In this document: piece after piece, positions 42,176 through 51,697 of the stretch | Layout: each line of letters begins with the position of its first letter | How positions within the stretch are numbered: position 1 is the stretch's first letter | Assembly (NCBI GenBank): GCA_947598155.1 | Contig: CANQFC010000001.1 | Span: 62,001-126,000, forward strand | Direction of reading: 5' to 3' | Length of the DNA: 64,000 nt | Origin: an uncultured Clostridia bacterium | Lineage (GTDB): Bacteria > Bacillota > Clostridia > Oscillospirales > Acutalibacteraceae | The notes under the pieces: model-generated | Databases searched by the model: none | What the model saw: only the letters and a program-made list of their open reading frames with translations | Told to the model about the DNA's origin: nothing | Program-made: the position numbers and the translations under genes

Positions 42176-44389
42176 TTAGTCATTGTTCTCTTTTTTCTTT
42201 GCACGAACGGACATTGTAACAAATGCCGCGGCCGCCGCAACAGAAATGGCAGAGATGCTTGTTATAGCGATTCCTGTATTAGGAATGTTAGGTCCGCCTG
42301 CGTTCGGTTTATCAGCAGCGCCTTTAGTCTCTTTTACGCCGCATACTGTGCAGGTTCTTACCTGTTTGCCGTCTTCATCTTTCCAGTCGCCGAACTTGTG
42401 GCCTGTGGCCTTAACGGTCGGGTCGAAAGACTTATTGTCGGCAGCGTCTGCCTCTGTCTTAAATGCAAGACCGCAGTCGTCACAGCGATAATACTCAACG
42501 TTGCCGGCCTCTGTGCAGGTTGCATCCTTAGCGTCAACCTTTGTTACGTGGTGACCCTTAGCAGGAGCAGCAATAGATGTCAAAGCTGTTTCATCGGGTG
42601 CATACATATCATCCGTAGCGAAATCAAGTCCGCAATCGGGGCAATGATAATAAGCGATTGTGCCGGCCTCTGTGCAGGTTGCGGGTTTAGCCGCAACAGC
42701 CTGAAGGTCGCGGTGATGATGAACTTCGTCCATTTCAGCAACCAAAGTAATAAGGTGATCGGCAAGAGGCTCTCTGTCGGTCTTAAGAGCATTCAGGATT
42801 TCATCCTCTATATCCTTCGGAATATCCGTCTTGAGTACACGCTCAATAAGGCTCTGATTTCCAATAGGAGTGAATGCCGTTTTGAGTAAGTCGTTGGTTT
42901 CTCTGTAACAAATGAGGTTATCGTAGAGATAATCATAAACTATCTTAACAACGTCCGCGTGAGATTCTGCCTCGGCAACGCGGTCAAGAATCATATGTCT
43001 GAATTTAAGGCTTATCATCGCATCGCTGGCAAGAGGCATAACATCAGACTGTGCGGAGATGTTCAAAAGCCCCTTCGGCGCTTTGCCGTCGCCTTCCTTG
43101 CGCTCAACAAATTCAAGCGCAAGTGTGCTGGGATCAACAAATTGACCAATCAGGAAGTTAACCAAGCCTTCAATGTCAAGTCTTTCTTTGTCTGTATCAG
43201 GATCAAGAGTCGGGATAGACTGGAAGATGGTGTAGATATTGTGAAGCGTTGCGGCAATGCTGCCCTCTTTATAGGTACCGTCTTTATTTGTACCAAGCTG
43301 TGCGCCGAACGGGCAATTGACAGCGTCCTCTAAGGCATTTACAATTTTATTTACGCCTTTGTAAATCTGAGCGCCGCTCTCCGTAACTACAAGGCTCTGA
43401 ATAGCGCCTACAACATTGGTAGCAAGAGCACCGTCTTTGAACAAAGCGCTTACAATATTTTGAACATATGTGGTAGCCGCCTTTAAGTCGGGGAGCCAAG
43501 ACACAGATGTGTGCGCAGAGTTCCACTCAACAAAACATGCGGTTGCTTTGGTAGGCTGCTCAATTCCGAGACCTGCGCAGATGTCATCAAGCCCTTCAAA
43601 TAGAGAATAGAGCGCATCCGGTGCGCCGCCCGAAGCAGGGATAACAAAACTGCCATAATCTTCTGCCGGAGTATATTTAGCACCTAAAGCACTAATCAGG
43701 CCAAGACCGTCCATAAGAACCGTGGCAACTATATTGTTGATTTCGTTTTTGAAATCATCCAAAGAATTAACTACAATGGGATGATCCTTGAAGAATCTGG
43801 TGAAAGTACCTTCTGTGGTAATATTGCCGTTTTCGTCTTTCACATCTTCAACGATATTACCTTGGTTATATCTACCCACGCCGGTATATTCTTTTTCGCC
43901 ATTATATTCTTTGGCACCGGTGTTCGGCATATTATCCTTAAAATTCTGATCGCCGTAATCCTTCAAATTGGCAAAGCGCTCTGCGTTCAACTCGGTTGTC
44001 GGCGTGGAAATATAAGGATTTACCTCGTACTCGTATACCGTCATTTGTGTTCCCGGCTTCTTCGGGTTATCTTCCTTGTGACTTCCTGTCATCTTTGGGT
44101 CTCTGTTCCAGATGCCTTCAGAGTAAAACTCAACGTCCTTGGCTTTGCCTATTAACATTGTAAGGCCGGGCAAAGCCTTATAGATGGACTCGATTACCGA
44201 GCCTGTCAAGACTTTTGCGCTTAAAACGGTGTCAACGTCTTTCAGCAAAAGCTCAACGTCTTTTTCTGTTACATCATCATTGTATGTGGGTTTGTACGGT
44301 GCCGCCGCCTGTGCCATAGTCGCGGCAAAAACGGAAATAACCATAACAAACGCCAACAGTACGCTGAGAAGTTTTACAGGTTTTTTCAT
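42176..44389 (-). CDS. Cell-wall-anchored surface protein with IPNTG sorting signal
   Basis: 737 aa. Signal peptide 1-28 (LLSVLLAFVMVISVFAATMAQA). A large mostly helical region (30-560) follows. Then come three Cys/His repeats at about 570-690: PATCTEAGTIAYYHCPDCGL, DATCTEAGNVEYYRCDDCGL, and GHKFGDW...CTVCGV, a pattern common in clostridial surface proteins. IPNTG at about 702, a hydrophobic helix and AKKKENND complete a sortase signal. The outer domain's ligand is unknown. AAAGGAG precedes the ATG, and the promoter abuts an AT repeat. Confidence 0.82.
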   Translation of the reverse strand: MKKPVKLLSVLLAFVMVISVFAATMAQAAAPYKPTYNDDVTEKDVELLLKDVDTVLSAKVLTGSVIESIYKALPGLTMLIGKAKDVEFYSEGIWNRDPKMTGSHKEDNPKKPGTQMTVYEYEVNPYISTPTTELNAERFANLKDYGDQNFKDNMPNTGAKEYNGEKEYTGVGRYNQGNIVEDVKDENGNITTEGTFTRFFKDHPIVVNSLDDFKNEINNIVATVLMDGLGLISALGAKYTPAEDYGSFVIPASGGAPDALYSLFEGLDDICAGLGIEQPTKATACFVEWNSAHTSVSWLPDLKAATTYVQNIVSALFKDGALATNVVGAIQSLVVTESGAQIYKGVNKIVNALEDAVNCPFGAQLGTNKDGTYKEGSIAATLHNIYTIFQSIPTLDPDTDKERLDIEGLVNFLIGQFVDPSTLALEFVERKEGDGKAPKGLLNISAQSDVMPLASDAMISLKFRHMILDRVAEAESHADVVKIVYDYLYDNLICYRETNDLLKTAFTPIGNQSLIERVLKTDIPKDIEDEILNALKTDREPLADHLITLVAEMDEVHHHRDLQAVAAKPATCTEAGTIAYYHCPDCGLDFATDDMYAPDETALTSIAAPAKGHHVTKVDAKDATCTEAGNVEYYRCDDCGLAFKTEADAADNKSFDPTVKATGHKFGDWKDEDGKQVRTCTVCGVKETKGAADKPNAGGPNIPNTGIAITSISAISVAAAAAFVTMSVRAKKKENND

Positions 44390-44447
44390 GTTTTTTCTCT
44401 CCTTTTTAATTTTATGATTCTTAAGGCAGAATCTTAAGATCTGTTTA

Positions 44448-44508
<61 letters not shown>

Positions 44509-44610
44509 TGTTAAAACTGCACAAAACGCGTTTGAATTTAACGTCAATTTGATGTTTGCTAAAAGCAGACAGCCTTTGTTTAAGGGCGGTCGGGCGCATC
44601 CGCGACAGCA

Positions 44611-44650
44611 AAAAAAGGGCACGGCCATTCGGCCGCGCCCTTAAATTTAA
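44611..44650 (-). terminator. Terminator of the SDR pair
   Basis: AAGGGC-A-CGGCC pairs with GGCCG-C-GCCCTT around ATTC, with an A-run at the left that reads as TTTTTT on the minus strand. It lies 20 bases after the stop of the minus-strand epimerase. Confidence 0.75.
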
Positions 44651-44669
44651 TTTTACCCTATTTTAAAAA

Positions 44670-45695
44670 TTATTCGCCCTTCATTTCAAGCAGCTTAACC
44701 TTGCCTTCAAACGCCGCCTGAGAAACCTTGATAGAATCTGTTATGGCCTCTTTAATGTCGTCTTCCTCAACGCCGAGCTCAAGGCAATATTTCCTGTCAA
44801 TGAAAAGGTTGTAGTCCATAATGTCGGGCAGCTGCATCGGGTCCATACCCGAATCAATGCCGCGCTTTTTATAGTCCTTAACAATTTTTCCCATACCCAT
44901 TCTCATCATCCACGGGGCAACGGTAAGAACCTTTCTGCCGTGCATTCCGCGTGCGTCAAACACAATGGCAAGAAATTCTTTCCAATTCATATTGTACATA
45001 CCTATCGGTATAGCCTCAAAACCTGTTTTGCCGGCCTTGTTTTCAGCCGCACCCGCTATAACCTGCCCTACCTGACGGCAAGTGAGCATAGCCGTGCCGC
45101 CTTTCGGGTACATGGTGCATGGCCATTTGTCCATAAACTCGATTTGCTCAATAAGAACTGTCCAAACAGGCTTTCTGCCGGGCTGTGTGCCGAATATGTA
45201 CGGAAGTTCCAAAACGCATGTTGAGAAATTCTCATCGCAAGCGTCCTCACAAACCTTTTCCTGCTCCATACGGGATTTCATATACGGGTTTCTCTCCGTA
45301 AGTTTCATCTCGGGCTTAATCTTATTAAGATACGCAAAATATGAGCCCAAAACAACCGCCCTCTTAACACCCGCCTTTTTGCAAAGCGGGAAAATCCTCT
45401 CAAGAGGGGCAATGTTGAATTTGTAATAGTAATCCATTACAGGCGCGGGGAACTCAACCCTCTCATCAACGCCGGCGGCAAATATGAAAACATCACAGCC
45501 CTTAAGCATAGATTCAATTTCTTCATCTGTTTTCTTGTTGATGTCTCCAAAGATAATTTCCATTTCCTCAGGGATAGGAGCGCCTTCCGGAAGGGGAGGA
45601 AGAGCAACGCTTGTTACCTGATGTCCTCTTTTAATAAGAGTTGTCGCCGCCTCACAGCCGAGAAGCCCCGTGCCGCCTATCATAAATACTTTCAT
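44670..45695 (-). CDS. NAD-dependent epimerase/dehydratase
   Basis: 341 aa from ATG 45695 (GGAGG eight bases ahead; a longer frame upstream lacks RBS and homology). It has the Rossmann motif MKVFMIGGTGLLGCEAA and FGDINK, FIFAAGVDE. The YxxxK motif is poorly matched (LNKIKPEMKLTERNPYMKSRMEQEKVC). It is an extended or atypical SDR of unknown substrate. It follows the classical SDR gene by 37 bases on the same strand. Confidence 0.78.
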   Translation of the reverse strand: MKVFMIGGTGLLGCEAATTLIKRGHQVTSVALPPLPEGAPIPEEMEIIFGDINKKTDEEIESMLKGCDVFIFAAGVDERVEFPAPVMDYYYKFNIAPLERIFPLCKKAGVKRAVVLGSYFAYLNKIKPEMKLTERNPYMKSRMEQEKVCEDACDENFSTCVLELPYIFGTQPGRKPVWTVLIEQIEFMDKWPCTMYPKGGTAMLTCRQVGQVIAGAAENKAGKTGFEAIPIGMYNMNWKEFLAIVFDARGMHGRKVLTVAPWMMRMGMGKIVKDYKKRGIDSGMDPMQLPDIMDYNLFIDRKYCLELGVEEDDIKEAITDSIKVSQAAFEGKVKLLEMKGE

Positions 45696-45732
45696 AACAT
45701 AACCTCCGATTTTTATATAATTTTTATTTTGC

Positions 45733-46566
45733 TCAGTCTTTAAATACCGCGTCAAACAGCGGCAGTTTAGACATCTTCATAACGTTTGAAAACAGCCTGC
45801 CGCCTAAGACGGGCATAACCCTGCCGAAATAGTTCATAAACGCGGCGTCAAACCCGTGAACGCCCAAAGCCTTTTTCGTCTTTATGTCGTTCATAATCAT
45901 TTTTACCATTTTATCGCACGGGGTGCTCACCATATTAAGCATCTTTTGACCCTTGGCGTCAGTCGAATCCTGATTTCTGAAAATATCGGTCTTTGTAAAT
46001 CCGGGGCAGATTATGCCGACATAGCACTTACCGCGGAGCTCCTCGCGAAGAGCCTCGGAAAGCGATTTAAGAGCCGCCTTTGAGGCGGAATATACCGACG
46101 TGCCCGCAAGAGTCATAAGCGCGGCGGATGAATCCACATTTATGATTGCCGGAGAGTCGGATTCAAGAAGCAGGGGGAGAAGCGCGTGAATTGAATAAAC
46201 CGCCGAGTAAAAGTTAATATCCATAGCGCTCTTTATGTATTCAACGGTGTAATTTTGAAATTTGCTGAATTTCGGCAAAATGCCTGCATTGTTAATGAGA
46301 ACTTCGGGTTTAATGTTGTTTTCGTTGAGATAGTTTACAAAATCAGCCCAATTCTGCTCAACGGCAACGTCAAAAAGACGGTATGAGAATTTGCCCGCGT
46401 AATCGCCCAATTCCTCAACAACCTTTTTCATCTTTTCTTCACTTCTGGCTATACCTATTACGGTACAGCCGTGCTCTTTAATGAGCTTTTCGGCAACGCC
46501 CTTGCCCATACCGCCTGAAGCGCCCGTGATTATTACGGTTTTGTTGTCTATCCAATTTTTGCCCAT
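45733..46566 (-). CDS. Short-chain dehydrogenase/reductase
   Basis: 277 aa classical SDR. It shows KTVIITGASGGMGKGVAE (TGxxxGxG), VLINNAG, and S with SVYSASKAALKSL (catalytic Ser, Tyr, Lys). ATG 46566 has AAGGTGGG eight bases upstream. The frame stays open for another 55 codons but those translate a dispersed repeat copy and are not coding. Substrate unknown. Confidence 0.85.
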   Translation of the reverse strand: MGKNWIDNKTVIITGASGGMGKGVAEKLIKEHGCTVIGIARSEEKMKKVVEELGDYAGKFSYRLFDVAVEQNWADFVNYLNENNIKPEVLINNAGILPKFSKFQNYTVEYIKSAMDINFYSAVYSIHALLPLLLESDSPAIINVDSSAALMTLAGTSVYSASKAALKSLSEALREELRGKCYVGIICPGFTKTDIFRNQDSTDAKGQKMLNMVSTPCDKMVKMIMNDIKTKKALGVHGFDAAFMNYFGRVMPVLGGRLFSNVMKMSKLPLFDAVFKD

Positions 46567-46613
46567 ATGTACGCCCACCTTTATCATTTTGTGCGGCAAA
46601 TCTGCCGTATTAT

Positions 46614-46775
46614 TTTTCAATAAGGGGCTTACCCCGTCATTAAACGCGGTAAGGCGCGGCAACGGCCGCGCAAAGAAATAAGAAAAGAACCCGACCCCTC
46701 CCGATTCCGCAACGGAACCCGCCGCCTGCAAAGGCGGGGAGGGAGGACGCCTTACTTAAACTATATTATAACGCA
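46614..46775 (+). repeat. Full-length dispersed repeat copy
   Basis: Left end TTCAATAAGGGGCTTACCCC, then AAACGCGGTAAGGCGCGGC, GGCCGCGC hairpin, ATTCCGCAACGGAAC, CCCGCCGCCTGCAAAGGCGGGG, and right end GACGCCTTACTTAAACTATATTATAAC. GGTAAGGC near the left and GCCTTACT near the right can pair, enclosing the element. Confidence 0.75.
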
Positions 46776-46823
46776 ATAATTGTTTTATTTCAATAGTTTT
46801 AACGCTTTTTTAGACGGATAATG

Positions 46824-46852
46824 TAAAAAGGCCCCGTAATAAATTACGAGGC
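46824..46852 (-). terminator. Terminator of spoVT
   Basis: On the minus strand GCCTCGTAAT pairs with ATTACGGGGC, followed by CTTTTTAC. A second inverted repeat (TATCAGAAAACCT / AGGTTTCCTGATA) at 46908-46941 lies between it and the gene. Confidence 0.65.
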
Positions 46853-46985
46853 AGGCAATATAGAAACGCGGCAGGGATTTTCGTCTTTTTAATTTTGCAA
46901 AGAGCAATATCAGAAAACCTATTATTTAAGGTTTCCTGATACTGCTTTTAACGGCTTTGCGCCGTAAAAACGGAGGTTAAAATTA

Positions 46986-47525
46986 TCAGCTTTCAGTCTG
47001 CTTGCCTATAAACCTTGACGCAACCTCAATAAGCTTAATATCCGAAACGGACGGTGTGTAATCGTCGCGGTTCTGAAGCAGAATAACCGCTCCCGAAACG
47101 TCGCCGTTGCAAAGTATTGTGTACGAGGCCGCGGCGCATTTGTCAAAATCGGCTACCGGGCAAAGAGGCTTTTTATCTGCCGATTTAACGTAATTTTCAC
47201 GGCTCTCCATCAAATTTTCAAGCTCGGGAGAAATGCGTTTCTCTATTATCTCACGCTTTCCCAAGCCTGCCGCCGCAACAATGCGGTCGCGGTCGCTTAT
47301 TAGCACAGGCTCGCCGATTGCTCTGTAAAGAACATCTGCGTAATCAGCGGCAAATTCACTCATTTCCCCCATAGGTGAATATTTCTTAAAAATAACCTCG
47401 CCGTCAACAGCCGTGTATATTTCAAGAGGGTCGCCCTCGCGAATACGCATCGTTCTGCGAATTTCTTTGGGAATGACAACTCTTCCAAGGTCGTCAATCC
47501 GTCTGACTATTCCCGTTGCTTTCAT
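46986..47525 (-). CDS. spoVT: Stage V sporulation protein T
   Basis: 179 aa transcription factor of the forespore. The N-terminal AbrB-type swapped-hairpin domain (MKATGIVRRIDDLGRVVIPK, RTMRIREGDPLEIY) binds DNA; the C-terminal GAF-like domain (about 60-178) senses an unknown ligand (ADYADVLYRAIGEPVLISDRD). ATG 47525 is chosen; the upstream frame includes a non-homologous extension. A sigma-G-like promoter lies about 40 bases ahead. Supports a spore-forming host. Confidence 0.93.
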   Translation of the reverse strand: MKATGIVRRIDDLGRVVIPKEIRRTMRIREGDPLEIYTAVDGEVIFKKYSPMGEMSEFAADYADVLYRAIGEPVLISDRDRIVAAAGLGKREIIEKRISPELENLMESRENYVKSADKKPLCPVADFDKCAAASYTILCNGDVSGAVILLQNRDDYTPSVSDIKLIEVASRFIGKQTES

Positions 47526-47561
47526 AATCAATCTCTTCCTTAATTTCAAAATTGTCACTAA

Positions 47562-47591
47562 TATTTTGCACTTGTAATCAGTTTATATTCA
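47562..47591 (-). promoter_or_regulatory. Sigma-G/F-like promoter of spoVT
   Basis: Minus-strand TGAATA (47591-47586), a 17-base spacer, CAAAATA (47568-47562). It resembles the forespore sigma consensus (TGAATA / CATACTA); spoVT is sigma-G-dependent in Bacillus subtilis. Confidence 0.45.
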
Positions 47592-47648
47592 AAAACATTT
47601 TGGAAGATTTTTGTAAAAATTTGCAGATAAAAATACTGTTTAAAATGC

Positions 47649-47676
47649 AAAAATAGGGCGGCTTTACGCCGCCCTG
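47649..47676 (-). terminator. Terminator of the GH3 gene
   Basis: AGGGCGGC (47655-47662) pairs with GCCGCCCT (47668-47675) around TTTAC. On the minus strand it is followed by ATTTTTGC. Confidence 0.8.
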
Positions 47677-47740
47677 TCAAAGTAAACCGTTGATTTTAAA
47701 TAAAGCAAAATAAATTAAAATCAAGATAACGGAAACGAGG

Positions 47741-50188
47741 TTAAATTTGTTTGAGCCTGCCGAGCTTTTTGATTCCGCCCTTAAAGAGGAACCCGCCTAT
47801 CATCTTGCCCAGAGGTCTCCAGAATTTGCCCTCGTTGAGCATCATAAGAAGACCGTCTGCCATTTCGGGGCTGAAAATGCCAAAGCTCATTGAAATGAAA
47901 TTCTTAATCGGCGTCTGAAGTGCAACCGCGCCCATCATTGTCTCAGCTCCGAGAAATTTTGTGAGGAGTCTGCAAAGTCTGCCGCCCCATTTTGTGTCAT
48001 AAGCGTCTTCAAGAGTGTTAAGAATGGTGAGAGGCTGGCTCTTATCACGCTGATTTGCAGGTATCTCATGGCCGAGAACCGCTCTAAATTCGCTGTCGCT
48101 TACGTTCATAATATCGGCGCTGTAATAAGACGGAGCGGATTCCTTGTAATCGGGAACGGCAAAATTATCGGTCGACTCAACGTTAACGCTCGCCGTGAGC
48201 CTTATGTCTTGGCTGGACGCGCCTACCAAAATCTTAAATTCGCCGCTCTCAACCTGCCAAGACTGCGCCTCAACATTGTAGAACGCGAACGCGCGCTTTG
48301 AAAGGCAAATCGACACTTCTTTTTCCTCGCCCGCTTTAAGGAATACTTTTTTAAAGCCTTTAAGCTCTTTTACGGGTCTGAAAATTGTGCTTTCAACATC
48401 TGAAACGTAAAGCTGCGCAACTTCGGCGCCGTCCGCACTGCCGGTGTTTTTGATTTTAAATGTAACCGTCAATGAGTCGGTATCTTTAATGCTGTTTGCC
48501 GAAACGCTAATATCGCTGTACTCAAAGGTCGTGTAGGAAAGGCCGTATCCGAACGGGAAACGGACGGGTACATTGGCGGAATCGTAATATCTGTAACCTA
48601 CATAAATACCCTCTCTGTATTCGACCGAAACGGACGTGCCGGGGAAATAGTTAGCGCTTGAATTGTCTTCAAGGGCAAAGGGATAAGTTTCGGCAAGTTT
48701 GCCCGACGGGTTAACATCGCCGAAGAGTATATCGCAAACGGCACTGCCGCCCGCCTGACCGGTAAGAAAACCGTTGAGTATTGCCGGCACTTTGTCCGCC
48801 CAAGGCATTTCAATCGATGAACCGCCCGAAAGAACTACAACAATGTTTTTATTGACGCGGAGAACCTCCTCAACAAGCCTGTTGTGAAGGGGCGGTATGC
48901 GCAGGTGCTTTCTGTCGTTGCCCTCTGTTTCAAACTCATCGGTAAGACCGATAAAGAGGAGCGCTACCTCGGCGTCTTTTGCCTTCGCGACCGCTTCAGC
49001 CACAAATGCGTCATCGGAAATCTTATTTTTCTTTGCGGTGCTGTAACCTGCCGCATAATCGTAATTTATGCCCATTTCGGTGAGGGTGTCGCAAGCGTTA
49101 TCCAGCTTTATGGGGTTTATGAGCGATGAGCCTGCGCCCTGATAGCGCGGTTTCTTTGCCATTTCGCCGATAACCGCGATTTTTTGGCTCTTTTTAAGTG
49201 GAAGAATACCCCCGTCATTTTTCAAAAGAACCATACACTGACCGGCAATTTCTCTTGCAAGCTTGTGATGCTCGTCGGAGTCGTATGTATAATCGCCCAG
49301 AGTCGCGGTCGCTTTATCTGCCAAGCTGAGCAAAAGGTCAACGGCGTGGTCCAGAACAGCCTCGTCAAGAGTGCCGTCTTTTACGGCCTCAACGATAAGC
49401 CTTGTGCCTTCGCCGGACGATGTCGGCATCTCAAGCTCCTGACCGGCTTTAAGGCCGGGGACTCTCTGATTTTCCGCGCCCCAGTCCGTAACAACGAGGT
49501 TTTCGTATCCGAAATCGTTGCGCAGAACGTCTGTCAAAAGCCATTTGTTTTCCGCGCAGTAGTAACCGTTAAGCCTTTCATAAGCGCACATAACAGTCCA
49601 AGGCTGTGCCTTTTTAACCGCAATTTCAAAGGGGCGCAGGTAAATCTCACGGAGAGTTCTCTCGTCGACAACGGTATTAACTGTCATTCTGCGGGTTTCC
49701 TGATTGTTGGCGGCGAAATGCTTTAACGATGTGCCGATGCCTTTTGACTGAACTCCGTTGATAAATGAAGCGGCCATTTCGCCCGCAAGCTCGGGATCTT
49801 CCGAGAAATACTCGAAATTTCTTCCGCAAAGCGGCGAGCGCTTGATGTTTGTGCCGGGCCCCAGCAGTACGGAAACCTTTTCCTTTCTGCATTCGTCGCC
49901 CAAAGCCTCGCCCATTTTTCTGATAAGCTCAGTATCCCAAGAGCAAGCGGTAGCGGACGCTGTCGGGAAGCAAATCGCGGGGACGCCCATAAGAAAGTCG
50001 TCGCCCTTTTGCTTTGCGGCGTCAGGGTCGCCTTTTTTACGGATTCCGTGAGGGCCGTCGTTAAGACTTATTGATTTAATCCCCAAGCGCTCAACGGGCT
50101 GGCTGTGCCAGTAGTCAAGACCGTCGCACATACTTGCCTTTTCTTCAAGCGTCATCTGCGCGATAAGGTCAGCGTGTTTTAATGCCAT
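47741..50188 (-). CDS. Glycoside hydrolase family 3 beta-glucosidase
   Basis: 815 aa, no signal peptide, so probably acts on imported oligosaccharides or glycosides. The (beta/alpha)8 N-domain has ISLNDGPHGIRKKG and the nucleophile in VVTDWGAE near 235. The second domain (about 330-560) has GGSSIEMPW and the FGDVNPSGKLAETYP motif. The fibronectin-like C-domain (about 580-670) follows. An additional 100-residue C-terminal tail (DSEFRAVLGHEIPA, RLCRLLTKFLGAETMMGA) of unknown role is seen in some clostridial GH3 enzymes. Confidence 0.92.
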   Translation of the reverse strand: MALKHADLIAQMTLEEKASMCDGLDYWHSQPVERLGIKSISLNDGPHGIRKKGDPDAAKQKGDDFLMGVPAICFPTASATACSWDTELIRKMGEALGDECRKEKVSVLLGPGTNIKRSPLCGRNFEYFSEDPELAGEMAASFINGVQSKGIGTSLKHFAANNQETRRMTVNTVVDERTLREIYLRPFEIAVKKAQPWTVMCAYERLNGYYCAENKWLLTDVLRNDFGYENLVVTDWGAENQRVPGLKAGQELEMPTSSGEGTRLIVEAVKDGTLDEAVLDHAVDLLLSLADKATATLGDYTYDSDEHHKLAREIAGQCMVLLKNDGGILPLKKSQKIAVIGEMAKKPRYQGAGSSLINPIKLDNACDTLTEMGINYDYAAGYSTAKKNKISDDAFVAEAVAKAKDAEVALLFIGLTDEFETEGNDRKHLRIPPLHNRLVEEVLRVNKNIVVVLSGGSSIEMPWADKVPAILNGFLTGQAGGSAVCDILFGDVNPSGKLAETYPFALEDNSSANYFPGTSVSVEYREGIYVGYRYYDSANVPVRFPFGYGLSYTTFEYSDISVSANSIKDTDSLTVTFKIKNTGSADGAEVAQLYVSDVESTIFRPVKELKGFKKVFLKAGEEKEVSICLSKRAFAFYNVEAQSWQVESGEFKILVGASSQDIRLTASVNVESTDNFAVPDYKESAPSYYSADIMNVSDSEFRAVLGHEIPANQRDKSQPLTILNTLEDAYDTKWGGRLCRLLTKFLGAETMMGAVALQTPIKNFISMSFGIFSPEMADGLLMMLNEGKFWRPLGKMIGGFLFKGGIKKLGRLKQI

Positions 50189-50258
50189 TGTCTTTCCTCC
50201 TAATTTTTCATATATATAATATGATAAAACAAACTACTTAAAAATGCAACATTTTTCC

Positions 50259-51566
50259 TTAATTTTCATCATTGGACGGCGTAAAAGTAAGGTCGTCCGA
50301 CAGCAATTTTTCCGCAGACGCGGAATCAAGCGCCTCAACAGTGCGAAGTTTTTTCTGAATGAGAGCGTTTCTTGACTGTGCGTCGTCAATGTTTTTGCCC
50401 GCCTCGTCAATTTTTTTGCGCGCCTTTGAAAGCAAAACGTCAAATTTGTCGTATTGTGATTTAACTGCCGAAAGAAGCTCCCTTACCTCGTTTGCCTTTT
50501 CGTTTATTGCAACAGTTTTGAAACCCATGGAAAGCGAATTAAGAAGCGCGGTTATTGTGCTGGGGCCTGCAATCATAACGCTGTAATCTTTTTGAATTTT
50601 TTCGGGAAGTCCGCTTCGCGACGACGCGATTTCAGCGTAGAGCCCCTCCGTGGCAAGGTACATAATGGCGAACGGCGTTGTGTTCGGAATGTGAATGTAC
50701 TTTGAAACGTCCTTTGCCTCTTTAAGCACGCGTGATTCAAGCGCTTTGCGGGCCTCTTTAAGGGCCTCGGTATCCGCGTTGTCGGCGGCGTCGCTCAGGC
50801 GTATGTAATCTTCCATGGGGAATTTTGAGTCGAGCGGAAGCAAAATGTCATTGGCTCCTTTTTCGGATGAGGGAATTTTAATCGCAAACTCAACTCTTTC
50901 CAAGGAATTCGGCACAGTTGCAACATTTGTTTCGTACATACCGGGAATCGTCTGGTCAAGAATACCCTGAAGCTGAACCTCCGCCCAAGTTCCCCTTGCC
51001 TTGACGTTTGTAAGCACGCGGTTGAGGGCGGATACGTTTTCCGTAACCCCCGATGAAAGCGTTTGCATTTCGCCGAGAGATTTGTAGAGCTTTTCAAGCT
51101 GTTCCGAGACGGTTTTAAATGAAGAATCAAGGCGTGTTGTGAGAGTGGATGAGAGTTTTTCGTCCACAGTCGCTCTCATTTCTTCGAGCTTTTTCTCATT
51201 GGACTCCTGCATTTTGGCTATTGAGCTTTCCAAGGTTTTGTTTTGCCTGTCCGCGTTTTCCGTGTTTTTGTCACGTATATTTATGAGCATTTCAACGGTG
51301 CTTTTGCTTTGCGCGTCTATCTTCTGCGACATAACGTCAAGACTTTGGCGCACTTCCTCGCGGACAGCTTTGCCGGAATTTGCGTTTTCACTGCGCATAC
51401 GGCTGAATTCATCTCCGAATATTTTTTGCATTGAATCAATTTTACTGTCAACGGAAGAATTGTCCGCAGATTTTTTAACCTTGCCGTACAGCGTGATAAT
51501 CATTATCGCGGAGAAAAACGCGGCAATAAAAATCAGACCTAAAATAACATAAATAACAGCGTTCAT
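50259..51566 (-). CDS. rmuC: RmuC-domain DNA recombination protein
   Basis: 435 aa. An N-terminal membrane helix (VIYVILGLIFIAAFFSAIM) is followed by long coiled coil (30-155) and the RmuC nuclease-like domain (about 180-390) with GTWAEVQLQGILDQ, LPLDSKFPMEDY and MIAGPSTITALLNSLSMGFK. RmuC limits inversions at short repeats in E. coli. GGAGGAAC precedes the ATG. Confidence 0.92.
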   Translation of the reverse strand: MNAVIYVILGLIFIAAFFSAIMIITLYGKVKKSADNSSVDSKIDSMQKIFGDEFSRMRSENANSGKAVREEVRQSLDVMSQKIDAQSKSTVEMLINIRDKNTENADRQNKTLESSIAKMQESNEKKLEEMRATVDEKLSSTLTTRLDSSFKTVSEQLEKLYKSLGEMQTLSSGVTENVSALNRVLTNVKARGTWAEVQLQGILDQTIPGMYETNVATVPNSLERVEFAIKIPSSEKGANDILLPLDSKFPMEDYIRLSDAADNADTEALKEARKALESRVLKEAKDVSKYIHIPNTTPFAIMYLATEGLYAEIASSRSGLPEKIQKDYSVMIAGPSTITALLNSLSMGFKTVAINEKANEVRELLSAVKSQYDKFDVLLSKARKKIDEAGKNIDDAQSRNALIQKKLRTVEALDSASAEKLLSDDLTFTPSNDEN

Positions 51567-51593
51567 ATAAGTTCCTCCCTATTTTACCGCTCT

Positions 51594-51602
51594 ATTATAC
51601 CA
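51594..51602 (-). promoter_or_regulatory. Extended -10 promoter of rmuC
   Basis: Minus-strand TGGTATAAT (51602-51594), an extended -10 with consensus TATAAT. The -35 region is weak, as expected for this class. Confidence 0.6.
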
Positions 51603-51697
51603 AACCCGAAAAGTAAAATCACTATTTTTATAAAAATTTTTAAAAATATATGGCGAAAAAACTCTTTTTTTGATATACTCTAAAAAGGTGGTTTTTA

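Noticed and set aside
43781-44155. Plus-strand frames opposite the IPNTG surface protein
   Set aside because: They have no RBS and lie within a gene whose signal peptide and sorting signal are both in frame.
46567-46731. 55-codon N-terminal extension of the SDR gene
   Set aside because: It translates a dispersed repeat copy, and the downstream ATG has a well-spaced AAGGTGGG.
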